The translations under genes were made by a program, and so were the position numbers. From NCBI RefSeq assembly GCF_000472785.1, contig NZ_AXAL01000006.1:124208-188207 (forward strand): a stretch of DNA of 64,000 nucleotides, read 5' to 3'. The notes under the pieces were generated by a model, which saw only the letters and a program-made list of their open reading frames with translations, ran no database searches and had not been told where the DNA came from. Shown here piece by piece: positions 29,563 to 38,681 of this stretch; position 1 is the stretch's first letter, and each line of letters begins with the position of its first letter. The stretch is from Mesorhizobium loti CJ3sym (GTDB lineage Bacteria; Pseudomonadota; Alphaproteobacteria; Rhizobiales; Rhizobiaceae).

Positions 29563-32265
29563 ATGACGGCTGTCGTATCGACCTCTCGACCAAGCATCGC
29601 CTCGCTGGAGGCGCCTCGGCTCGCGCATTATCTCGCGGTCGGGCTGATCGCCGGCGCCATCATCGCGCTGCAGATAGCTGTCATGCGGGTGTTCGCGGTT
29701 GGCAGCTGGTCGCATTTCGGTTCGCTGGTGGTCAGCCTCGCCATGCTCGGCTTCTCGCTGTCGAGCGTCGTCATCTTCGCCGGCAAGGACTGGTTCGACC
29801 GCCACTGGCAAGGCGCGGCCACAGGAGCCCTGCTGCTGATCGGCCCGCTCGCCGTCGGCACCAATCTGATTGCCCAGACGGTGCCGTTCAACGCCATCTT
29901 CCTGGTGTCCGATCCCGCGCAGAAATGGCGGCTGCTTGCCAATTTCCTGCTCTATCTCCTGCCGTTCCTGGCTGGCGCGTTCTTCCTCGGCATCGTCTTC
30001 CTGAAAAGCCGCACCGCCTTCGGCCGCGTCTATTTCGCCGACCTCACCGGGTCGGGGCTGGCCGGCCTCGTCGTGCTGGGGTCGCTCTATTTGTTTGCAC
30101 CGGAAACCATCATCGTCGTGCCGCTGCTGCTCTGGGCCGCCGGCTCGATCCTGTGGTTTATCGCCTTCGGCGCCTGGAAGAGCGTTGTCGCCGGCGTTGT
30201 CGTGGCAGCGCTGTCGATTGCTGGCTATCTCATGCTGCCAGGCTGGCTCGGCATCTCCGACATCGCCGTGTCGCAGTACAAGGGCGTCGCCTATGCCCGC
30301 AATTTCCCGGATGGCAAGCGCATCTACCGCAGCGTCTCGCCGTTCGGCGATTTGCAGGTCTATGCCAGCTCCTACATGCATTTCGCGCCGGGCCTGAGCG
30401 ACAATGCCGCCTTCGGCATGCCCGAGGTTCCGGCCAACACCTATGTCGGCATGTATCGCGACGGCGATGGGCCGGAAGGCATCATGCGCAATCTGGCGCC
30501 GGCCGAGCAGGTCTATTTCCGCTTTTTGCCGATGCACTACCCCTATGTCATCAAGGACAAGCCCAAGACCTTCGTCGTGCAGTTCGGCGGCGGCATTTCC
30601 ACCCAGGCCGCGCTCAATGCCGGCTCGACCTCGGTGACCGTCGCCGAGAGCAATCCGATGACATTGCGGGCGTTCCGCGATCCGATCCTCAGGGATGTCA
30701 CCGGCGATATCCTGGCCGAGCCGCGGCTCAAAGTGATCGACTATGACGGGCGCCTGTTCCTCGCCAACACGGCGGAGCGCTACGACGTCATCGATCTGAG
30801 CCTTGCAGACAGTGTCGGCCTGTCCAATCCGGGTGGCTTCGCCATCTCGGAGAAGTATGCCTACACGCATGAGGCGATGCTGAGCTACATGCACGCGCTG
30901 GCCGATGGCGGCGTGCTGTCGATCACCTTGTGGAACAAGGAAGAGCCGCCGAAATCGGTGCTGAAGCTCTATTCGACCATCGCCGAGGCAGCGAAAACTT
31001 TTGATCCGAAAGGTGCTGCCAACGACATCTTCGCCGTGTCGAGTTACCTCTCGACCACGACGGTGCTGTTCAAGCGCGGCGGCTTCACCGAGGCCGAAAT
31101 CAAGACCTTGCGCGAATACACCAAGTCGATGTCGTGGGAGGAAGTCTATTATCCCGGCATGGCCTATGATGGCGCGGGCGCGCAAAAGGTGCTCGATGAT
31201 TACCGCGCCTCGATCTTTGGCAGCGGACAAGATGCGACGTTGACCCAGCCCGCCGCCGATACGACCGCGCCGGCTGACCCGACCGCGCCGAACGGCGCCT
31301 GCGACCCCACAGCACCAGCAGATCCGACGCTGGACGCGTGTGCGGGCGCTGGTGGCGATGCTGGCCCGCAGGTGCTTCCGGCGACGGAAATGCAGCGCAT
31401 GACATGGCACGCACTTTTGACCGGCGGTTGGCAAAAACTCGCCAGCGATTATGTCTTCGACACGCGTGCGCTGAGCAACGACCAGCCCTATTTCGCTGCC
31501 TATGTGAAGGTCGCCGACCTGCCGCGCACGCTCGACCGGCTCGACCTGTTCCAGGACGATTGGGGTTATCTGTTGATCTGGGCAACGCTCGGCATTGCCT
31601 GCATCACGGCGGCGTCGCTGGTGCTGCTGCCGGTGCTCTTCGGCTGGCGCATCGTGTTCTCGCGCTCGCGCGGCAAGCTCGGCACTATTCTTTACTTCGC
31701 TTGTCTCGGCCTCGGCTACATCATGGTTGAGGTCGGGCTGATCAGCCGCTTCACCGTGGCGCTCGCCAACCCGACGGTGTCGGCCTCGGTGCTGATCTCC
31801 TCGATGCTGGTGTTCTCCGGCCTCGGCAGCCTGTTTGCCGAGCGTATCTTCGACCGCGCGAGAACGCTGCTGCCGGTGGTGCTGCTGGCGGTCTGCGTGC
31901 TTCTGCTCGCCTATGGCTTCTACCTGTCGCCGGTGCTCGACTGGATCGGCGCCTATCCCTATGCCATCAGGCTGCTGCTCTGCTTCCTGCTGGTGTCGCC
32001 GCCGGCCTTCCTGATGGGCATGCCGATGGCCACCGCCATGACCTGGCTGGCGCGGCTCGGCAAGGAGCATCTGTTCGTCTGGGCCTGGGGCATCAATGGC
32101 TGCTTCTCCGTGATCGGCTCGGCCGCGGTGCCGATCGTCGCCACCAGCTTTGGGCTGAGCGCCGTGCTGCAATGGTCGGCAATCGCCTATCTCATCGCCA
32201 TCCCGGCGTTCTTTGCCGTGCTGTTGCCGTCGAAGGCCCCTTCCATACGCCTGGTGCCAGCCTGA
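29563..32265 (+). CDS. Polytopic membrane protein with embedded spermidine-synthase-like domain
   Basis: 900 residues. About seven membrane helices (residues 20-230) come first. Next is a soluble Rossmann domain (about 300-500) with the SAM/aminopropyl-donor-type loop FVVQFGGGISTQAALNAGST and acidic VAESNPM, then YDVIDLSLAD. A Pro/Asp/Ala low-complexity insert (TTAPADPTAPNGACDPTAPA) follows near residue 565, then seven or more helices (WGYLLIWATLGIACITAASL onward). This matches a bacterial family annotated as spermidine-synthase-like membrane proteins. Its stop overlaps the next start as TGATG. Reaction unknown. Confidence 0.8.
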   Translation: MTAVVSTSRPSIASLEAPRLAHYLAVGLIAGAIIALQIAVMRVFAVGSWSHFGSLVVSLAMLGFSLSSVVIFAGKDWFDRHWQGAATGALLLIGPLAVGTNLIAQTVPFNAIFLVSDPAQKWRLLANFLLYLLPFLAGAFFLGIVFLKSRTAFGRVYFADLTGSGLAGLVVLGSLYLFAPETIIVVPLLLWAAGSILWFIAFGAWKSVVAGVVVAALSIAGYLMLPGWLGISDIAVSQYKGVAYARNFPDGKRIYRSVSPFGDLQVYASSYMHFAPGLSDNAAFGMPEVPANTYVGMYRDGDGPEGIMRNLAPAEQVYFRFLPMHYPYVIKDKPKTFVVQFGGGISTQAALNAGSTSVTVAESNPMTLRAFRDPILRDVTGDILAEPRLKVIDYDGRLFLANTAERYDVIDLSLADSVGLSNPGGFAISEKYAYTHEAMLSYMHALADGGVLSITLWNKEEPPKSVLKLYSTIAEAAKTFDPKGAANDIFAVSSYLSTTTVLFKRGGFTEAEIKTLREYTKSMSWEEVYYPGMAYDGAGAQKVLDDYRASIFGSGQDATLTQPAADTTAPADPTAPNGACDPTAPADPTLDACAGAGGDAGPQVLPATEMQRMTWHALLTGGWQKLASDYVFDTRALSNDQPYFAAYVKVADLPRTLDRLDLFQDDWGYLLIWATLGIACITAASLVLLPVLFGWRIVFSRSRGKLGTILYFACLGLGYIMVEVGLISRFTVALANPTVSASVLISSMLVFSGLGSLFAERIFDRARTLLPVVLLAVCVLLLAYGFYLSPVLDWIGAYPYAIRLLLCFLLVSPPAFLMGMPMATAMTWLARLGKEHLFVWAWGINGCFSVIGSAAVPIVATSFGLSAVLQWSAIAYLIAIPAFFAVLLPSKAPSIRLVPA

Positions 32266-33200
32266 TGCCGGACCGGCGCGCCTTCGTCGCCGGATTGCTG
32301 GCCACGGTGGCATATCCGGTGGCGAGTGAGGGGGCGCGCTTGCACAAGGCCGTATCGACCATCGTGCCGTTCAAGGCGTCGCCCTTTCCCTACCGGGGCA
32401 AGCTGCCCGACGGCTCCGCGCCGTTCCTCGACGTCACGGCGGCTGGTGGAAGGCGCGGCCACACCTCGCCGCGCGGCGGCATCTATTGGGAAGACGAGAC
32501 CTATTCCGACCGCGGCACTTTGCTGGCGGTGCCGAAGAGTTTCGATCCGGCCAGGCCGGCGGTCATCGTCGTGTTCTTCCACGGCAATGGCGCGACCTTG
32601 CAGCGCGATGTGGTCGGCCGCCAGCGCGTCGTCGCGCAGGTCGAGGCGTCGGGCCTCAACGCCGTGCTGGCGGCGCCGCAATTCGCCAGCAATGCGCAGG
32701 ATTCCAGCGCTGGCAATTTCTGGACGCCAGGCTATTTTGCGAAGTTCATGGCCGAGGCGGCGCAAGGCCTGGCCAAGCTGACCGACGCCAAGGCGGCAAA
32801 ATTCGACGCCATGCCGGTGGTGCTGGTCGCCTATAGCGGCGGCTACAACCCGGCCGCCTTCGTGCTCAGGAACGGTGATATCGCCAGCCGCCTGCTCGGC
32901 GTCATCCTGCTCGACGCGGCGTTCGACGAGGCCGACATTTTTGCCAGCTGGATCGCGCACCACCGCAAGAGTTTCTTCGTCAGCGCCTACAGCAAATCCT
33001 CGGCTTCCGGCAATGCCGAGATCAGGCAGTTGCTGGCGGGCGAAGGGATCAACGCGAGCGCCGATCCGCCACGCCGCCTCGAAGCCGGGACGGTTGCCTT
33101 CCTTGCCTCGGATGCAGGCCACGATACGTTCGTCACACGGGCCTTCGTCGGCAATCCATTGCAGTGGCTGCTCGCCCGGCTGCACGGGTTCCCGCGCTAA
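32265..33200 (+). CDS. Alpha/beta-hydrolase-like exported protein
   Basis: 311 residues. The N terminus (MPDRRAFVAGLLATVAYPVA) looks like a Sec or Tat-like signal. FFHGNGATLQRDVVGRQ resembles the oxyanion loop of alpha/beta hydrolases, VLVAYSGGYNPAAF a variant nucleophile elbow with Ser, and ASDAGHDTFV a catalytic His. It is coupled to the upstream membrane protein by a TGATG overlap. Likely a periplasmic esterase-type enzyme; substrate unknown. Confidence 0.75.
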   Translation: MPDRRAFVAGLLATVAYPVASEGARLHKAVSTIVPFKASPFPYRGKLPDGSAPFLDVTAAGGRRGHTSPRGGIYWEDETYSDRGTLLAVPKSFDPARPAVIVVFFHGNGATLQRDVVGRQRVVAQVEASGLNAVLAAPQFASNAQDSSAGNFWTPGYFAKFMAEAAQGLAKLTDAKAAKFDAMPVVLVAYSGGYNPAAFVLRNGDIASRLLGVILLDAAFDEADIFASWIAHHRKSFFVSAYSKSSASGNAEIRQLLAGEGINASADPPRRLEAGTVAFLASDAGHDTFVTRAFVGNPLQWLLARLHGFPR

Positions 33201-33212
33201 GGTTCCCCGGCC

Positions 33213-33491
33213 ATGCTTTTGACCACCATCGTCATCTCCCAGCTATTGGACCCGCTCAGGATCGTGCTGGTCGGGATCGCCTATTTCCTGTCCATGCGGG
33301 TCAAGCGGCCGGGCATGGGCTGGCTTGGATTGCTCGCGGCGATTGTCGTCATATAAGCCGGATTTCCGTTCGTGATATCAGGCCGATCCGGTGGCATCGC
33401 CTGGACGACCGCCGCGATCGGCGTGATATCGAACGCGCTGATAGCCGCCGTCGTGGCCGGGCTGCTGCGCGTCCAACGGCTGCTTTTCTAA
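33213..33491 (+). pseudogene. Small membrane protein gene interrupted by an in-frame TAA
   Basis: From ATG 33213 the frame reads two or three hydrophobic segments (ILVGIAYFLSMRV-like at the start, WLGLLAAIVVI before the stop). A TAA occurs at 33354-33356, yet the same frame continues with clearly membrane-type wording (AGFPFVISG, TTAAIGVISNALIAAVVAGL) to a second stop at 33489. One nonsense change in a gene of about 92 residues explains this best. A sequencing error is the alternative. Confidence 0.7.
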
Positions 33492-33510
33492 CCCATCGAG
33501 GCGCGCCTCA

Positions 33511-34434
33511 TCACGGCAAGGCGCTATCGATGCCGGTACCCGCGGCCGCCACGAGTGCGGCTGCCACCGCCGCGGCGCGGCGCGCCTTCAGGCCGTCCTC
33601 GGGCCAGACGATGCGGCGCTTGATGGTCAGTGCCGGTACCTCGCCTCCGATCTCGACGAGATGGCCTGCGTCAAGATGGCGGCGCAACACGAGTTCGCTG
33701 GCCAGCAACGCGCCCATTCCGGCGATCGCCGCTTGCGCCGCGACGATGGTCAATCCGAAGCGCGGACCCTGGTCGATGTCCTTCCTCTGCCGCGCTGCCG
33801 CGATGAACCAGTCCCGCCAGGCGGGGTAGACATCGTCGCCCATCGTCGGGTCGATGTGCAGCAGCGGCATCCTGTCCATCACTTCGGCTCCGTCCGGCTC
33901 GGTGTGACCCTTGACCAGCGCCGGCGCGCAAGCTGGAATCACCCGCTCGGTGAAGAGGTCGAGCGCGGCGATGTGCGATGCCGCACCTTTGCGGTAGCTG
34001 ATCGCAAGATCGACGCCTTCCTCCGCCATCGCCTCGAGCGCGACGGATGCGACAATACGGACCTCAAGCCGTCCGAGCGCTGGTCGTACCATCGCAAGGC
34101 GCGGTGCCAGCCAGAGCGAAGCGAAGGACGGATCGGCCGAGATGGTAAAAGTCTCCGCCCGCCGTTCGAAGCGCAGCCGCCGCATGCCGGAGGCAAGCGC
34201 GTCGAAGCCGCGGTCGATGTCGGGCAAGGCCGCCTCGGCGGCCCGGGTCAAGACAATGCCGTTGCCTTCGCGCCGCACCAGCTTGACGCCGAGCCGTTCC
34301 TCCAGCTGCCGGATCTGGTGGCCGATGGCGCCGGGCGTCACGCCGAGTTCCTCGGCGGCGTGCGTCAGGCTGCCGGCCCTGGCGGCAGCCACCAGCGCTC
34401 GCAAGCCGGAAAGCGGCAAATCCCTTAGCACCAT
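33511..34434 (-). CDS. LysR-family transcriptional regulator (GcvA-like)
   Basis: 307 residues. The N-terminal helix-turn-helix LRALVAAARAGSLTHAAEEL, GVTPGAIGHQIRQLEERLGV is typical of the GcvA branch. The effector domain follows (FTISADPSFASLWLAPRLAM). It is divergent from the dioxygenase gene 101 bases away, the usual arrangement for a LysR regulator and its target. Effector unknown; it may sense a carnitine-like compound if it controls its neighbour. Confidence 0.92.
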   Translation of the reverse strand: MVLRDLPLSGLRALVAAARAGSLTHAAEELGVTPGAIGHQIRQLEERLGVKLVRREGNGIVLTRAAEAALPDIDRGFDALASGMRRLRFERRAETFTISADPSFASLWLAPRLAMVRPALGRLEVRIVASVALEAMAEEGVDLAISYRKGAASHIAALDLFTERVIPACAPALVKGHTEPDGAEVMDRMPLLHIDPTMGDDVYPAWRDWFIAAARQRKDIDQGPRFGLTIVAAQAAIAGMGALLASELVLRRHLDAGHLVEIGGEVPALTIKRRIVWPEDGLKARRAAAVAAALVAAAGTGIDSALP

Positions 34435-34535
34435 GTTTTGAATTTATCTCAAAACTCTGGGAAGGGAACTCGTTTGAGTTGGGATTCTTCTCTGCCTAGG
34501 TTGGTCGAAGAAATTCAACCGCCGGGGGACATCAG

Positions 34536-35735
34536 ATGCTCGACACGCCAAGGCACCAGCAAAGACATGCCGTCGCACCGATCCGTGCCATGCAGGGAGA
34601 AGGCGCACGAATTGCCGTCGAGTTGGCGGACGGTCGCTCGGCAAAACTCTCGACGCGCTGGCTACGGCTCGCCTGCGAGTGCCAGGAATGCGGCGACACC
34701 GCCTCGGGCAAGAGGTGGCTGACGCCGGCCGATGTCGGCAAGGAAGTCCACGCCGAGAGCTTCGATGTCTCCGTGCCCGGGCAGGTCACTGTCATTTGGC
34801 AGGATGGGCATGTGTCGCGCTACGACGCGGCCTTCCTGGCGAGCCATGCCGGCGGTTCCGGCCCAGACCGGTTCCAGCCGCAATTGTGGCACAGCGACCT
34901 CTCCGCGAGGCTTGGCCGTTTTGCTTTCGATGCGGTGGTCGCGGATGACGAAGCGCTTTTCCAATCACTGCGGGCGTTGAGGGACCATGGCATCGCCATG
35001 TTGACCGGCATCCCAGCCGAGACGGAAGCAACGGCGCGGGTTGCCGGCCGCTACGGGCCGATCCGCGAGACCAGCTACGGCAAGGTCTTCGATCTCATCT
35101 CGCGGCCGGATGCGCGGGTGGCGGGCGAGACGGCGCGGGCGCAGATACCGCACACGGACGAGCCGTTCCGTTATGCGCCGCCGGGCTTCATCTTCTTCCA
35201 CGCTATCCGCACGGGCGCGGGCACCGGCGGCACCTCGCTGATGGTCGACGGCTTTCATGTCGCCGAGCTGATGCGGAGGCGCACGCCCGATCTGTTCGAG
35301 CTTTTGACGCGGCACGGCGTCACCTTCCACCGCGAGCATTCGGGCGAGGTGTTCTTCAGCGCCGAGGCGCATGTCATCAGCCTCGATGCCGCGGGTGCGG
35401 TTACCGGCATCCGCTACAATGACCGTTGCCTGGCGCCGCAATGGGCTCCCCTGGATCGGATCGACGGCCTGATCGAGGCGCTGGCTGAACTGACACGGCT
35501 GATCCGCGATCCGCAAAACCAGTTCCGGCATCAGTTGCAGCCCGGCGAAGTGCTGGTCTTCGACAATCAGCGCGTCCTGCACGGCCGCAGCGCCTTCGAC
35601 CCGACGCTTGCCGTGCGGCATCTCAGAAGCTGCAACATTGACCGCGACGGCGTGCACAGCGCCTTTCGGTCACTGGCGCGCCGGTTCGTGCCGGAAGAGG
35701 CGGAGGCGGTGTTGTATCAGGGGGCGATTTTCTGA
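34536..35735 (+). CDS. Gamma-butyrobetaine hydroxylase-like Fe(II)/2-oxoglutarate dioxygenase
   Basis: 399 residues. The N-terminal domain (about 1-100) is the DUF971-type domain found in gamma-butyrobetaine and trimethyllysine hydroxylases (LSTRWLRLACECQECGD with zinc-type cysteines). The TauD/TfdA domain follows, with the iron ligands in IPHTDEPFRY (H-x-D) and VLHGRSAF (His), and the 2-oxoglutarate arginine in HLRSCNID. It probably hydroxylates a trimethylammonium compound such as gamma-butyrobetaine. Divergent LysR gene upstream. Confidence 0.88.
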   Translation: MLDTPRHQQRHAVAPIRAMQGEGARIAVELADGRSAKLSTRWLRLACECQECGDTASGKRWLTPADVGKEVHAESFDVSVPGQVTVIWQDGHVSRYDAAFLASHAGGSGPDRFQPQLWHSDLSARLGRFAFDAVVADDEALFQSLRALRDHGIAMLTGIPAETEATARVAGRYGPIRETSYGKVFDLISRPDARVAGETARAQIPHTDEPFRYAPPGFIFFHAIRTGAGTGGTSLMVDGFHVAELMRRRTPDLFELLTRHGVTFHREHSGEVFFSAEAHVISLDAAGAVTGIRYNDRCLAPQWAPLDRIDGLIEALAELTRLIRDPQNQFRHQLQPGEVLVFDNQRVLHGRSAFDPTLAVRHLRSCNIDRDGVHSAFRSLARRFVPEEAEAVLYQGAIF

Positions 35736-35771
35736 GGGCACACAGGACTGGAGTTCCTCTGCGCTGGTCGA

Positions 35772-35931
35772 CCCCACTCCGTCTCGGCTTCGCCGAGCCA
35801 CCTCTCCCCCGATCGACGGGGTAGAGGAAAGGCGCCGAGCTTTTTGCCGTCAACGCTTTTCCAATGAGGCTCCCTTCCTTTCCCTCCGGAGGGGGGAAAG
35901 GTGGCGCTGCGAAGCAGCGACGGATTGGGGG
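35772..35931. repeat. Imperfect palindromic intergenic repeat
   Basis: The left arm CCCCACTCCGTCTCGGCTTC, CCACCTCTCCCCC and the right arm GGGGGGAAAGGTGGCGCTGC, CGACGGATTGGGGG pair partially. They enclose a second inverted pair and the local hairpin CTCGGCTTCGCCGAG. The wording is that of common rhizobial intergenic repeats. It fills most of the gap between two convergent genes (35736-36039). Confidence 0.7.
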
Positions 35932-36039
35932 AACCACGTGGCAATCAAGCCTCGGGCCGCTCAGTCACGCCAGTCACAGAAGATGTGTGCGTGGCGCAGC
36001 CACTTTGCGGGGGCGAGGAACCCAAGTTCCGTTAAGCCG

Positions 36040-37326
36040 TCAGTTAAACCACAGCGCAAACGTCAAAAACCCGCCGCCGCCGAACTCGCGCTGGATCTGG
36101 TCGAAATCGTCGCTGGTCAGGATCTTGCCCGTTTCGAGATAGGGTGCGATCCCCGGGCCGGTGATCGACAGCACCAGGTCAAACGGCTTCGGCTCGTCGA
36201 AGAAGCGCTTCATGTTGATGCCTTTGCCGGTGATGCGGAAGTGCGGGAGCAGCACGCGGCCTTCGAGGAGATCCTCGGCCATGGTCAAGGTGGCGAGCCA
36301 GGCCTGCACCTGTTCCTCGCCGACTTCGAGGCCGGTGAGCGGGTTCTCGCCCTTCTGTTGCGGGCCGGGCAGCCATTCGCGGTCATTGTCGGTCTCGGCG
36401 CGGATCGCCTTCCAGTCCTCGCGCGACAGCCGGATCATGTCGAGCAATTCCAGGCGCGCCGCCTTACGGCGCTCCGGCTCGACCACCGGCCAGTTGATCA
36501 GATGCACCATCGAGATGAAATCGGCGATGCGCCATTCCGAGGAGAAGATGTTCGAGCCCATCTCGCTCGGCGGCGGCACGAGAATGTCCTGCAACGGCAG
36601 TTTGGCGCGGGGAAACAGCATGTGGAAGGAGCCGTCGAAGGTGCTCCTGAAATCATGCGCCAGCCAGAAATCGGCCTGCGCCATCAGGAACTCGGCGTAG
36701 CCCTGCAGCCAGTAGCCGTCGGCGCGGTCGAAGCGGAAGGTCAGCGCGGGTGAGGCGTCGCCCTGCGAGAGGCCGCCGCGCGACAGTGCGGCCATGATCG
36801 CCGCCATGCTTTCATCCGGCGCGATGATGCCGTCCTCGTTGAGGTCGATGCCGACATGGGTGAGGTCGATGACCATACCGATATCGGCATCGGCCGGCAC
36901 CGAGCCCAGCGTGGTGGCGGATTTTTCCAGCCGGTCGCGGAAGGCGACCAGGATGGCGCGGAACTCTTCGTAAGTCAGCGGCTCGGGGTTGGGATTGGGC
37001 GGCACCGGCAACTGCATCAGCGGCAACATGAAGGATTGCGGGCTCTCGAAACCATGCCGGTGCAGGCCGCTGGCCAGCAACTCCAGTGCGGTGAAAAATT
37101 CACCGGCGCCAGCGGCATAGGCCGATGCCGGGTCTTTTGGCGCGGCTGCCTCCAGCGTCGAGAGAGCGCTGTTGCGCGCGGCCACGGTCTTGGCCTCGAA
37201 GAGAGCGGTTGCCCCTTCGGGCGTGGCGGCGCTGGCGGAAGAGGCGCTGGCGGAAGAGGCACTGGCGGGAGATAGGGGCAGAAGCACAATGAAGGCGGAT
37301 GCCAGCAGGCTTGCTATTCGGGTCAT
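36040..37326 (-). CDS. Exported protein with an EF-hand-like loop, unknown function
   Basis: 428 residues with a signal peptide (MTRIASLLASAFIVLLPLSP). A short Ser/Ala repeat follows (ASSASASSASA), encoded by a 15-bp tandem repeat. The segment DLNEDGIIAPDE fits a classic 12-residue calcium-binding EF-hand loop (D-x-N-x-D-G-x-I-x-x-x-E). The rest has no motif I recognise; GYWLQGYAEFLMAQADFWLA suggests a helical fold. GGAGG precedes the second of two adjacent ATGs (37326). Probably periplasmic. Confidence 0.75.
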   Translation of the reverse strand: MTRIASLLASAFIVLLPLSPASASSASASSASAATPEGATALFEAKTVAARNSALSTLEAAAPKDPASAYAAGAGEFFTALELLASGLHRHGFESPQSFMLPLMQLPVPPNPNPEPLTYEEFRAILVAFRDRLEKSATTLGSVPADADIGMVIDLTHVGIDLNEDGIIAPDESMAAIMAALSRGGLSQGDASPALTFRFDRADGYWLQGYAEFLMAQADFWLAHDFRSTFDGSFHMLFPRAKLPLQDILVPPPSEMGSNIFSSEWRIADFISMVHLINWPVVEPERRKAARLELLDMIRLSREDWKAIRAETDNDREWLPGPQQKGENPLTGLEVGEEQVQAWLATLTMAEDLLEGRVLLPHFRITGKGINMKRFFDEPKPFDLVLSITGPGIAPYLETGKILTSDDFDQIQREFGGGGFLTFALWFN

Positions 37327-37433
37327 CATCTTCCTCCCATGCATTTGTCGTTGGCGACCATATACGAATGTCGGTCTATGCGCTTCAACCCGCCCAGCGG
37401 ACAGTCTAAACAAGGCAAACGATTGGGCATTGC

Positions 37434-38492
37434 GTGTCGAACTATCCGCTTTCCTACAAACTGTCCTGGCTGCCACGTTTCCTGAAGCCGTCGCTCGGCG
37501 GCGATAGCAGCGGTTTCGCCCCGATGGCAGAGACGTTGATGGATCCGCCGCCAAAGCGGACGGTGCGGCTGGCCTTCGTCGGCGACATCTCGGCGGTGGC
37601 CAATCGCCGTGCGCCGGACTGCGACCCGGCGATCAAGGCGCTGCTTGGCAGCGCCGATCTGGTGATCGGCAATTGCGAAAGCCCTGTGGTGGACAGGCCA
37701 AGTGCCGTGCTCGGTACGAAGCTCGGCACGCATCATGCGATGAGCGAGCGGTTTCTGGTCGAGGCGCTGGCGGCGGTCGGTATCGTGCATGAAAGATTGG
37801 TGCTGTCGCTGGCCAACAATCATGTCCTCGACCAGGGCGTTGCCGGTTTCGACGAGACGGTGGCGGCACTGAAGCGGCTCGGCATCCGTACCATTGGCCT
37901 GGTTGCGGGTGGTCCGGTGCAGCCGGCCAAGGTCGGGCCGCTGCGTGTCGGCTTGGCCGCCTTCACGCTTTGGCGCAATGCCGATGCGGATCTGTTCGCG
38001 GGCCGTGTGTCGACGGATAGCGATGCAGAGCGCTGGCCGCGCGGTCTCGATCTTCTCTGCGCGGTGCCGCATTGGGACTGGGAATTCCGGCACTTTCCGC
38101 GCGCCGGGACGCGGGCGCTGGCGAGGCGGCTGGCCGGGCAGGGTGTCGGGCTGATCGCCGGCCATCATGCCCATGTCGTGCAGCCGGTGGAGCGGATCGG
38201 CGGGACGGTCGTTGCCTATGGGCTCGGCGATTTCCTCGGCACGGCGCTTGCCCGCCAGCCATGGCCCGGGCGCATTGGCGGGATTTTCGTTGCTGATGTG
38301 AGTGCTGATGCCGAGACGCGTGGGGTTGTTGCGTCTTACCGGCTGTATGCGTTCGTGCGGCTGCGGGACGGGGATCATGAACGGTTGGCGCCGGTGGAGG
38401 GGTTGGAGGGCCGAATGCACGAGAAGGTGGTGGGGCGGCTAGGCGCGTTTTTCCCTTCTCCCCTTGTGGGAGAAGGTGGATCGGCGCGATAG
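37434..38492 (+). CDS. CapA-family (metallophosphoesterase-like) protein
   Basis: 352 residues. Motifs of the CapA/PgsA family are present: LAFVGDISAVANR, VIGNCESPVVD, LSLANNHVLDQGVAGFDET, GLIAGHHAHVVQPVERIGG, VVAYGLGDFLGT. CapA proteins have a calcineurin-like fold and are linked to poly-gamma-glutamate or capsule. Start GTG 37434 keeps the SYKLSWLPRFLK head; ATG 37524 is an alternative. The last dozen residues (FFPSPLVGEGGSAR) and the stop are encoded by an intergenic palindromic repeat, so the original C terminus may be altered. Confidence 0.85.
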   Translation: MSNYPLSYKLSWLPRFLKPSLGGDSSGFAPMAETLMDPPPKRTVRLAFVGDISAVANRRAPDCDPAIKALLGSADLVIGNCESPVVDRPSAVLGTKLGTHHAMSERFLVEALAAVGIVHERLVLSLANNHVLDQGVAGFDETVAALKRLGIRTIGLVAGGPVQPAKVGPLRVGLAAFTLWRNADADLFAGRVSTDSDAERWPRGLDLLCAVPHWDWEFRHFPRAGTRALARRLAGQGVGLIAGHHAHVVQPVERIGGTVVAYGLGDFLGTALARQPWPGRIGGIFVADVSADAETRGVVASYRLYAFVRLRDGDHERLAPVEGLEGRMHEKVVGRLGAFFPSPLVGEGGSAR

Positions 38493-38599
38493 CGCCGAGA
38501 CGGTTGAGGGGTGTTCCAGCGGAGTGAGGCGTTGGTGTTCCCTGGAGCACCCGTCATCCGTCGCCTTCGGCGACACCTTCTCCCACAAGGGGAGAAGGG
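38453..38599. repeat. Palindromic repeat with 26-bp perfect terminal inverted repeats
   Basis: The two ends, CCCTTCTCCCCTTGTGGGAG plus AAGGTG and its exact complement at 38574-38599, are perfect over 26 bp; each arm itself folds as a hairpin. The left arm lies inside the CapA-like gene's 3' end. It is 147 bp long with no ORF, like a non-autonomous mobile or REP-type element. Confidence 0.85.
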
Positions 38600-38681
38600 T
38601 AGGTCGCACTTGTTGCTCTGGCTGGCGACTTTCCCATAGATGCAGCTATCATGAGCCGGTCGAGGCAGCAGGGGGGTAGCG

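Noticed and set aside
29428..32313. 961-codon open frame on the minus strand
   Set aside because: Antisense of the membrane spermidine-synthase-like gene; rich in His, Gln and Arg with no recognisable domain, typical of GC-rich shadow frames.
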